DNA of 64,000 bases from Caprella mutica (lineage: Eukaryota; Arthropoda; Malacostraca; Amphipoda; Caprellidae), in the NCBI GenBank assembly GCA_947561585.1, contig CANNZV010000266.1:726183-790182 (forward strand). The letters run 5' to 3'. Under the pieces are notes generated by a model. It made no database searches. It had not been told where the DNA came from and saw only the letters and a program-made list of their open reading frames with translations. The number at the start of each line of letters is the position of its first letter. The first letter of the stretch is position 1. The position numbers and the translations under genes are program-made. This document shows positions 28,001 to 40,000 of the stretch, one piece after another.

Positions 28001-31000
28001 AGTTCAGTACCTAAAATAGCTACAGTCTGGAATTGTCTCCAAACCACTACCAATCCACTCTGCATAATGTGTCTCTTGCCAGACAGAGATTTTAATTTGA
28101 GCGAGAGTTGCTCTGTGACTCCCAGCAGCAGATTTAGAAGGATAGAATCTCCCGCAGCTAAATTAATGGTAATATGGGAATTAATTCAAGATCTCGCGCA
28201 GTTATCTAAAAAAATTTAAAATTGGGCTCAGATTTGTTGCAGAGAATCCTGGAAAAATATTATGCAGTCTGGCTACCAATCTGTATTTCATTTTAAATTC
28301 CACTGACATGCCATGTTTCAAGTATGAACTAAGTCGCCAGTATATTGGCAACTTTAGAGCCTAGAGAGGAAGAATGAGTTAATAAACCTGTAAATAACAA
28401 TTAGGTACATCACTCATAAAATAGTCTCAAGAGACCATTTTCCACCAGACTGCAGAATATGGAATATTTTTCAATGACTCTATGCAACAAATCTGAGACC
28501 AATTTTAAAAATTGGAGATCCCAGCAGGAGATCATGAATTAATTCCTATGTTACCATTAGGCATCAATTTAGCTGTGGGAGATTTTGAATTAATTCCCAT
28601 GTTACCATTAATTTAGCTACGGCCTGTGGGAGATTCTGAATTTGCTGCATAGCAGATTCAGAATCTCACGCAGCTGAATTAATGGTAACATAGGAATATA
28701 TACTAGGAATAGGTAACATAGGTAACACTACTTTTTCCATATATAGAGTAGCTAACTATAGAGTAACCTTTTTATATCAATCAGGATGTCAGTAAAATGA
28801 TTCTGTATTATAGCAAGTGTCAATAAAATGAGTGTATTATAGCAAGTGAGCAAGTGTCAATAAAAAGAGTGTATTATAGCAAGTGAGCAAATGTCAATAA
28901 AATGAGAGTATTATAGCTCTTGAGTGCGATACACTGCATAAGAATTAAATTGATTAATTCTGAAAATCTCCCTCAGAGATTATTGGAATAATGTTCCATA
29001 TTCTTCTTATATGTTTGGCGTTGGTTGATGTTTCAGTTTTTTGAAAAGGCAGTGTCTGTGGCGATTTTAGTTACCAATAAAGACTGGCTGGGAAGATTGT
29101 TCATGGTCTGGTTCCTCTGATACAAGATTTATAAGTGAAATTTTCAATAGTGTAGCTCATCAACTCTGTCTCTCCAACTGTCTTCTAAAAAAGTCAAATT
29201 TCTCCCCGACATTCTGATATGACTCCTCCGCAGAAAATGGGGCCATTTCCCAATAATCTCTTCAAACTAAAGAACCCAAGTTTGAAAAAATGAGATCTTG
29301 GGAGAAGTTTTTTTGTTAATTCCTATGTTACCTTTAATTTAGCTGAGAGAGAGTCTGAAAGCAAATCTGAAAAGTTTGATGGGAATAAAGGATTTATCCC
29401 GGATCTAATTCTTATTCAATTCTTATACTCCCATGTTATTTGTTCGACCGAAATCGGATTCAAAGAATCACTAAAATGGAGCTGTTCTAGGTATTTTGTA
29501 AATGGTATGTATAGTCATATCCCCTTTCCAATCTCCCCAAGTGTATGGGGCTTTAGTCATCATATATTAAAAGTCACTGATTTTTTGTGCACTAAATACA
29601 GGCTGGCAAGGTATTTGATCATCCAGCTAGTTTTTAGAAATTATTTATTTGGTCGAATGTGTATATAAAATTAATATTACTGAAAATTTAGAAAATGAAG
29701 ATGTTCAATAATTTTTTTTCTATGTTGATTCATAAATACTATAAAGTAGAATCACATTTAATGATTGATGATTATGTAAATTTATTAAATGCATATCAAT
29801 AGAATTTTGGTACAATGCTTTTTTTAATATTTCCATTAAAAACAATGTTGACACTACTTTTTCCATATATAGAGTAGCTAACTATAGAGTAACCTTTTTA
29901 TATCAATCAGGATGTCAGTAAAATGATTCTGTATTATAGCAAGTGTCAATAAAATGAGTGTATTATAGCAAGTGAGCAAGTGTCAATAAAATGAGAGTAT
30001 TATAGCAAGTGAGCAAGTGTCAATAAAATGAGTGTGTATTATAGCAAGTGAGCAAGTGTCAATAAAATGAGAGTATTATAGCAAGTGAGCAAGTGTCAAT
30101 AAAATGAGTGTGTATTATAGCAAGTGAGCAAGTGTCAATAAAATGAGTGTATTATAGCAAGTGAGCAAGTGTCAATAAAATGAATGTGTATTATAGCAAG
30201 TGAGCAAGTATCAATAAAATGAGTTTGTATTTTAGCAAGTGAGCAAGTGTGAATAAAATGAGTTTGTATTATAGCATGTGAGCAAGTGTCAACAAAATGA
30301 GTGTGTATTATTGCAAGTGAGCAAGTGTCAATAAAATGAGTGTATTATTGCAAGTGAGCAAGTGTCAATAAAATGAGTGTGTATTATAGCATGTGAGCAA
30401 GTGTCAGTAAAATGAGTGTATTATTGCAAGTGTCAGTAAAATGAGTGCGTTAATACAGTATTTTAGCAAGTAAGCAAGTGTTAGTTAAATGATTTTGTAT
30501 TTTAACAAGTGTTAGTTAAATGAGTGTGTATTATAGCAAGTGTCAGTAAAATGAGTTTATATTATAGCAAGTGTCAGTAATATGAGTTTGTATTATAGCA
30601 AGTGTCAGTAAAATGAGTTTGTATTATAGCAAGTGTCAGTAAAATGAGTTTGTATTATAGCAAGTGTCAGTAATATGAGTTTGTATTATAGCAAGTTTCA
30701 GTAAAAAGAGTTTATATTATAGCAAGTGTCAGTAATATGAGTTTGTATTATAGCAAGTGTCAGTAAAATGAGTTTGTATTATAGCAAGTGTCAGTAATAT
30801 GAGTTTGTATTATAGCAAGTTTCAGTAAAAAGAGTTTATATTATAGCAAGTGTCAGTAATATGAGTTTGTATTATAGCAAATGTCACTAAAATGAGTTTG
30901 TATTATAGCAAGTGTCAGTAAAATGAGTGTGTATTATAGCAAGTCAGCAAGTGTCAGTAAAATGAGTTTGTATTATAGCAAGTGTCAGTAAAATGAGTGT

Positions 31001-34000
31001 ATCATAACAAGTGTCAGTAAAACGAGTTTGTATCATAAAGAGTGTCAGTTATATGAGTTTGTATTATAGCAAGTGTCACTAAAATGAGTGTGTATTATAA
31101 CAAGTGCCAGTTATATGAGTTTGTATTATAGCAAGTGATAGTTATATGAGTTTGTATTATTATTACATATAGTTTATATTGACGAAAGTAAACATAAGTC
31201 TGACTGAATTTCTTAATTTTCATATTGATCTACCTATTATTTCATAGATAAACATGTTATTTTTTGTTTTCATTGGGTGCATTTAGTTTCACTTTTTCAT
31301 ATCTATATTTTCTTATGGTATTTAGATACATAATCGTAGCTACCTGTGACACGTAAATTATTGATGTTCTGATCTTCAATTAGTTCATTCAGATCACTTA
31401 TAATTAAATTTTATTATCATTTGATTGCTTTTCTTCATGTAGTGGATTTATCTGCAACTTTTATAATCTGAGAAATTTCTTATTATAAATAATTGTAATA
31501 TTTCAATCTATGATATTTGTTATTTTTTTCTCATTTATGATAATTGTACATAAATTTAATTTGTGATCCAAAGTGAATGAGAATATTGTTTTTACAGTTA
31601 ATATATTCAAAAACATATCCATTCATTTTCAAGGACTCCTGTCTCAACACTATATTGTGAAGAATTAATTCAAATGTTTGTGTGATGAATCCATATAAAT
31701 TTGGAGGTCTTCATCAATTTATATTTCAAATGGTCCATTACAAAGTATCTCAATTTTCTTTTCTGTTCTGAATTAAATTATATTTTTTTCTTTAGTTTCT
31801 TAAGAAGTTATTGATAGCAGAAATTCTTGCTTAACTCACAGTTGATCAATTGCCACACAATAACCTGGTTTGTCTGTAGCTAATTGCTCTAACTCACAGC
31901 TGACAAATATCCTGCTTTGTTTGTAGCTAATTGCTCTCTAACTTACAGTTGACAACATGTCCTGATTTGTCTGTAGCTAATTGCTCAAACTTACAGTTGA
32001 CAACATGTCCTGATTTGTTTGTAGCTAATTGCTCTTACTCACAGTTGACAACATGTCCTGATTTGTTTGTAGCTAATTGCTCTAACTTACATTTGACAAC
32101 ATGTCCTGATTTGTCTGTAGCTAATTGCTCAAACTTACAGTTGACAACATGTCCTGATTTGTTTGTAGCTAATTGCTCTTACTCACAGTTGACAACATGT
32201 CTTGGTTTGTCTGTAGCTAATTGCTCTTACAGTTGACAACATGTCCTGATTTGTTTGTAGCTAATTGCTCTAACTTACAGTTGACAACATGTCCTGATTT
32301 GTCTGTAGCTAATTGCTCTTACTTACAGTTGACATGTCCTGATTTGTTTGTAGCTAATTGCTCTAACTTACAGTTGACAACATGTCCTGATTTGTCTGTA
32401 GCTAATTGCTCTTACTTACAGTTGACAACATGTCCTGATTTGTTTGTAGCTAATTGCTCTAACTTACAGTTGACAACATGTCCTGATTTGTTTGTAGCTA
32501 ATTGCTCTTACTTACAGTTGACAACATGTCCTGATTTGTTTGTAGCTAATTGCTCTTACTTACAGTTGACAACATGTCCTGATTTGTCTGTAGCTAATTG
32601 CTCTTACTTACAGTTGACAACATGTCCTGATTTGTCTGTAGCTAATTGCTCTAACTTACAGTTGACAACATGTCCTGATTTGTCTGTAGCTAATTGCTCT
32701 AACTTACAGTTGACAACATGTCCTGATTTGTCTGTAGCTAATTGCTCTAACTTACATTTGACAACATTTCCTGATTTGTCTGTAGCTAATTGCTCAAACT
32801 TACAGTTGACAACATGTCCTGATTTGTTTGTAGCTAATTGCTCTTACTCACAGTTGACAACATGTCTTGGTTTGTCTGTAGCTAATTGCTCTTACAGTTG
32901 ACAACATGTCCTGATTTGTTTGTAGCTAATTGCTCTAACTTACAGTTGACAACATGTCCTGATTTGTCTGTAGCTAATTGCTCTTACTTACAGTTGACAT
33001 GTCCTGATTTGTTTGTAGCTAATTGCTCTAACTTACAGTTGACAACATGTCCTGATTTGTCTGTAGCTAATTGCTCTTACTTACAGTTGACAACATGTCC
33101 TGATTTGTTTGTAGCTAATTGCTCTAACTTACAGTTGACAACATGTCCTGATTTGTTTGTAGCTAATTGCTCTTACTTACAGTTGACAACATGTCCTGAT
33201 TTGTCTGTAGCTAATTGCTCAAACTTACAGTTGACAACATGTCCTGATTTGTCTGTAGCTAATTGCTCTTACTTACAGTTGACAACATGTCCTGATTTGT
33301 CTGTAGCTAATTGCTCTTACTTACAGTTGACAACATGTCCTGATTTGTTTGTAGCTAATTGCTCTTACTTACAGTTGACAGCATGTCCTGATTTGTGTGT
33401 AGCTAATTGCTCTTACTTACAGTTGAAAACATGTCCTGATTTGTCTGTAGCTAATTGCTCTAACTTACAGTTGACAACATGTCCTGATTTGTCTGTAGCT
33501 AATTGCTCTAACTTGCAGTTGATAACATGTCCTGATCTGTCTGTAGCTAATTGCTCTTACTTACAGTTGACAACATGTCCTGATTTGTCTGTAGCTAATT
33601 GCTCAAACTTTCAGTTGACAACATGTCCCGATTTGTCTGTAGCTAATTGCTCAAACTTTCAGTTGACAACATGTCCTGATTTGTCTGTAGCTAATTGCTC
33701 TTACTTACAGTTGACAACATGTCCTGATTTGTCTGTAGCTAATTGCTCTAACTTACAGTTGACTACATGTCCCGATTTGTCTGTAGCTAATTGCTCAAAC
33801 TTTCAGTTGACAACATATTCTGATTTGTCTGTAGCTAATTGCTCTTACTTACAGTTGACTACATGTCCTGGTTTGTTTGTAGCTAATTGCTCTTACTTAC
33901 AGTTGACTACATGTCCTGGTTTGTTTGTAGCTAATTGCTCAAACTTTCAGTTGACAACATATTCTGATTTGTCTGTAGCTAATTGCTCTTACTTACAGTT

Positions 34001-37000
34001 GACTACATGTCCTGGTTTGTTTGTAGCTAATTGCTCAAACTTTCAGTTGACATCATGTCCTGGTTTGTTAGTAGCTAATTGCTCTTACTTACAGTTGACA
34101 ACATGTCCTGATTTGTCTGTAGCTAATTGCCCTTACTTACAGTTGACAACATGTACTGATTTGTCTGTAGCTAATTGCTCAAACTTTCAGTTGACAACAT
34201 GTCCTGATTTGTCTGTAGCTAACTGCTCTTACTTACAGTTGAAAACATGTCCTGGTTTGTCTGTAGCTAATTGCTCAAACTTACAGTTGACAACATGTAC
34301 TGATTTGTCTGTAGCTAATTGCTCGAACTTCCAGTTGACAACATGTCCTGATTTGTCTGTAGCTAATTGCTCAAACTTTCAGTTGACAACATGTCCTGAT
34401 TTGTCTGTAGCTAACTGCTCTTACTTACAGTTGAAAACATGTCCTGGTTTGTCTGTAGCTAATTGCTCAAACTTACAGTTGACTACATGTCTTGGTTTGT
34501 CTATAGCTAATTGCTCTCACTTACAGTTGAAAACATGTCCTGGTTTGTCTGTAGCTAATTGCTCTTACAGGTGACAACATGTCCTGATTTGATTGTAGCT
34601 AATTGCTCTTACTCACAGTAGACAACATGTCCTGGTTTGTCTGTAGCTGTAAGTCTCAACTATAAGTAAGAGCAATTAGCTACAGGCAAATCAGAACATG
34701 TTGTCAACTGTAAGAACAATTAGCTACAGACAAACCAAGACATGTTGTCAACTGTTAAGTAAGAGCAATTAGCTACAGACAAATCAGGATATGTTGTCAA
34801 CTGTTAGTTAGAGCAATTAGCTACAAACAAATCAGGACATGTTGTTAACTATAAGAGCAATTAGCTACAGACAAACCAAGACATGTTGTCAACTGTGAGT
34901 AAGAGCAATTAGCTACAAACAAATCAGAACATGTTGTCAACTGTAAGTTTGAGCAATTAGCTACAAACAAATCAGGACATGTTGTCAACTGTAAGTTTGA
35001 GCAATTAACTACAGAGAAATCAGGACATGTTACCAACTGTAAGTTAGAGCAATTAGCTACAAACAAATCTGGACATGTTGTCAACTGTAAGTTAGAGCAA
35101 TTAGCCTTAAACAAATCAGGACATGTTGTCAACTGTAAGTTAGAGAGCAATTAGCTACAGACAAACCAAGACATGTTGTCAACTGTAAGAGCAATTAGCT
35201 ACAAACAAATCAGAACATGTTGTCAACTGTAAGTTTGAGCAATTAGCTACAAACAAATCAGGACATGTTGTCAACTGTAAGTTAGAGCAATTAGCCTTAA
35301 ACAAATCAGGACATGTTGTCAACTGTAAGTTAGAGAGCAATTAGCTACAGACAAACCAAGACATGTTGTCAACTGTAAGAGCAATTAGCTACAAACAAAT
35401 CTGGACATGTTGTCAACTGTAAGTTAGAGCAATTAGCCTTAAACAAATCAGGACATGTTGTCAACTGTAAGTTAGAGAGCAATTAGCTACAGACAAACCA
35501 AGACATGTTGTCAACTGTAAGAGCAATTAGCTACAAACAAATCAGGACATGTTGTCAACTGTAAGTTTGAGCAATTAGCTACAGACAAATCGGGACATGT
35601 TGTCAACTGTAAGTTAGAGAGCAATTAGCTACAAACAAAGCAGGATATTTGTCAGCTGTGAGTTAGAGCGATTAGCTACAGACAAACCAGGTTATTGTGT
35701 GGCAATTGATCAACTGTGAGTTAAGCAAGAAATTCTGCTATCAATAACTTCTAAAGAAACTAAAGAAAAAATTATAATTTAATTCAGAACAGAACAGAAA
35801 ATTGAGATACTTTGTAATGGACCATTTGAAATATAAATTGATGAAGACCTCCAAATTTATATGGATTCATCACACAAACATTTGAATTAATTCTTCACAA
35901 TATAGTGTCGAGCAGGAGTCCTTGAAAGTGAATGGATATATTTTTGAATATATTAACTAGGAAATCAATATTCTCATTCACTTTGGATCACAAATTAAAT
36001 TTATGTACAATTATCATAAATGAGAAAAAAATAACAAATATCATAGATTGAAATATTACAATTATTTATAATAAGAAATTTCTCAGATTTTAAAAGTTGC
36101 AGATAAATCCACTACATGAAGAAAAGCAATCAAATGATAATAAAATTTAGTTATAAGTGATCTGAATGAACTAATTGAAGATCAGAACATCAATAATTTA
36201 CGTGTCACAGGTAGCTACGATTATGTATCTAAATACCATAAGAAAATATAGATATGAAAAAGTGAAACTAAATGCACCCAATGAAAACAAAAAATAACAT
36301 GTTTATCTATGAAATAATAGGTAGATCAATATGAAAATTAAGAAATTCAGTCAGACTTATGTTTACTTTCGTCAATATAAACCATATGTAATAATAATAC
36401 AAACTCATATAACTGACACTTGCTATAATACAAACTCATATAACTGGCACTTGTTATAATACACACTCATTTTAGTGACACTTGCTATAATACAAACTCA
36501 TATAACTGACACTTGTTATGATACAAACTCGTTTTACTGACACTTGTTATGATACAAACTCATTTTACTGACACTTGCTATAATACAAACTCATTTTAGT
36601 GACACTTGCTATAATACAAACTCATTTTACTGACACTTGCTATAATACAAACTCATATAACTGACATTTGTTATGATACAAACTCATTTTACTGACACTT
36701 GCTATAATACAAACTCATTTTACTGACACTTGCTATACAACAAACTCATTTTACTGACACTTGCTATAATACACACTCATTTTACTGACACTTGCTATAA
36801 TACAAACTCATTTTACTGACACTTGCTATAATACAAACTCAGTTTACTGACACTTGCTATAATACAAACTCATTTTAGTGACACTTGCTATAATACAAAC
36901 TCATTTTACTGACACTTGCTATAATACACACTGATTTTACTGACACTTGCTATAATACAAACTCATTTAACTGACACTTGTTAAAATACACACTCATTTT

Positions 37001-40000
37001 ACTGACACTTACTATAATACAAACTCATTTTAGTGACACTAGCTATAATACGAACTCATTTTAGTGACACTAGCTATAATACAAACTCATTTTACTGACA
37101 CTTGCTATAATACAAACTCATTTTAGTGACACTTGCTATAATACACACTCATTTTATTGACACTTGCTCACTTGCAATAATACACACTCATTTTATTGAC
37201 ACTTGCTCACTTGCTATAATACACACTCATTTTATTGACACTTGCTCACTTGCTATAATACACACTCATTTTGTTGACACTTGCTCACTTGCTATAATAC
37301 ACACTCATTTTATTGACACTTGCTCACTTGCTATAATACACTCATTTTATTGACACTTGCTCACTTGCTATAATACACACTCATTTTGTTGACACTTGCT
37401 CACTTGCTATAATACACATTCATTTTATTGACACTTGCTCACTTGCTATAATACACACTCATTTTATTGACACTTGCTCACTTGCTATAATACACTCATT
37501 TTATTGACACTTGCTCACTTGCTATAATACACACTCATTTTATTGACACTTGCTCACTTGCTATTATACACACTCATTTTACTGACACTTGCTCACTTGC
37601 TATAATACACACTCATTTTATTGACACTTGCTCACTTGCTATTATACACACTCATTTTATTGATACTTGCTCACTTGCAATAATACACACTCATTTTATT
37701 GACACTTGCTCACTTGCTATTATACACACTCATTTTACTGACACTTGCTCACTTGCTATAATACACACTCATTTTATTGACACTTGCTCACTTGCAATAA
37801 TACACACTCATTTTATTGATACTTGCTCACTTGCAATAATACACACTCATTTTATTGACACTTGCTCACTTGCTATTATACACACTCATTTTACTGACAC
37901 TTGCTCACTTGCTATAATACACACTCATTTTATTGACACTTGCTCACTTGCAATAATACACACTCATTTTATTGACACTTGCTCACTTGCAATAATACAC
38001 ACTCATTTTATTGACACTTGCTCACTTGCTATAATTCACACTCATTTTATTGACACTTGCTATAATACACACTTATTTTATTGACACTTGCTCACTTGCT
38101 ATAATACACACTTATTTTATTGACACTTGCTCACTTGCAATAATACACACTCATTTTATTGACACTTGCTCACTTGCTATAATACACACTCATTTTATTG
38201 ACACTTGCTCACTTGCTATAATACACAATCATTTTATTGACACTTGCTATAATACACACTTATTTTATTGACACTTGCTCACTTGCAATAATACACTCAT
38301 TTTATTGACACTTGCTCACTTGCTATAATTCACACTCATTTTATTGACACTTGCTCACTTGCTATAATACACACTCATTTTATTGACACTTGCTCACTAT
38401 CATTAGCTAATTCTACTAGTAGCTAGCTAACAATAAATAGAAATCCTGATACATATGAAAAAAAAATTCATATGTATAATAATAAAAAAAAAGTAAAAAG
38501 TGATGTCAACCTTGTAGCTACCTAAAGTTTATAATAACCATTTAATGAATTTGCATAATCTCTAATCATCAAGTGTGATAATACTTGAAAGTATTTGTGA
38601 AGTAGAAGCTCAAGGAACTTTACTTTAACTTCTACTGTAATCAAAGTAGAAAACTTTATAATTCTTTATGATCCAATTTTGATTATGCTGTTATCTACAT
38701 TTTGTATATCACTCGGTGATATTTAATCATTGAATATTTCCATCTATTTTATTTGCAAATCTAATGATACATTTTTAAATGTAAAAGTTCTTGTAGCAAT
38801 GAATATAATTTTTTTTATGTGTGCAGGTATGGATAAAAGGTACGGGACCAGGAAAAAACCTCTGAAGCTCGACTTACTCTCAGAAGTCAGGAAGAAGAAC
38901 ACAAGACCTGATTTCTTGCGTGTTACTCAATGTGGAGCAAAAGGTATGTTTGAAGAATGAACTTAGCATACATGTTGCTAGGAGATGATTTTTTCACACA
39001 ATCTTCATGTATATTTCTATGCCTATTTCAGTTGTAGTTAACTAATGAGCTTATTTATTATTGCTTCTAATGTTTCTATGTTTTTATACAAATATATTGC
39101 TCGTTTTTTCTGCTTGTAACCTAGGGTATATATATATATATATCAGGGCTGCAGAGTCGGTACATAAAATGTTCGACCCCAACTCCTTCATTTTGAATCA
39201 ACTCCTACTCCAACTCCTTATAAAGAATTTCTTCGACTCCAACTCCAACAAACAGTTTCACAGTGTATATTTTATAAGCAATATTGAGTCATTTGAATGT
39301 TTAAACTAAAAATATTGATTTAATTCATATCTATGACTATGAGCAGTTATTAGTTTTTATAAGTTATTAACATGATGAACAACAAATAAAATGGATCTAA
39401 ATTTTCGTGACTTATATCAATAGCTTGGAGTCGGTACAAATTGTCGACTCCTAACTCCGACTCCACCAAAAAAGCTTTGACTCTGACTCCACAGCCCTGG
39501 TATATTTATTAAATGAGGATATTACATACAATAATAGATTATGCTAGTTGTGAGAACTTACTATCAATAAATATTTAGATTTAAAATATTTTATTTTAGA
39601 CTAACTCAATTTCTTTTATATCCAAAGTTCCCAACAAATTCATCAAAAAAGATAAGCTACCCAGAGCTATAATTTTTGAGTTTTTTTTTTAATGTATAAT
39701 GATTAGCACTTTTTATTTTCAGGATATGGTGTGATAACGACACAAGATCTACAAGCAGGGACTTTCGTTCTTTACTACTCAGGAGAGTATATATCTTCTG
39801 CATGCAATGACTCAGAAGATGAGTATACGTACGAGATACAAATGCACAATAGAAGATATTTCATTGACGCTAGATATGATCTTGGTTACGCGAAATTTAT
39901 CAATGACGATAGTCATCACCCAAACTTGAGAGTGCAAATTGTCACAGTTGATTCAAAGCCAGTACCAAGTTTTATCACACGGATTCCTATCTCTGCAGGA

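Larger units (their letters stand above)
24860..29650. mobile_element. Nest of hairpin/MITE-like elements sharing a common core
   Basis: At least a dozen copies of a core like TTCCTATGTTACCATTAAT, in both orientations, lie between inverted arms of several unrelated kinds. One arm family ends in CCAGTCTGTATTTGGTGCAC (25193-25443, 26166-26418, and inverted at 26850-27090). Another carries TCGCCAGTATACTGGCGA (25740, 26030, 28330). A third has GGAGATTTTGAATTAATTCC-type arms (28140-28690). No coding frame is present. Confidence 0.72.
29848..38392. repeat. Giant satellite-bearing inverted repeat (foldback-like), centre near 34655
   Basis: Order on the left is outer satellite, unique spacer, inner 48-bp satellite. 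On the right all three recur in reverse order and as reverse complements. The left arm is about 4.8 kb and the right about 3.7 kb; the difference lies in satellite copy number. There is almost no loop. Foldback/Galileo-type transposons are known to have long inverted termini with internal tandem repeats, so that class is a candidate, but I see no transposase inside. Confidence 0.88.

Noticed and set aside
31931..34574. Long frames with CPDLSVANC-type cysteine repeats, which look like a secreted repetitive protein
   Set aside because: The frame is a 48-bp satellite read in its open frame, present inverted in the other arm. It has no signal peptide, no splice context and no change of base use from non-coding units.
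29870..38392. CRISPR array
   Set aside because: Units are directly adjacent without unique spacers of constant length, and the genome is eukaryotic.
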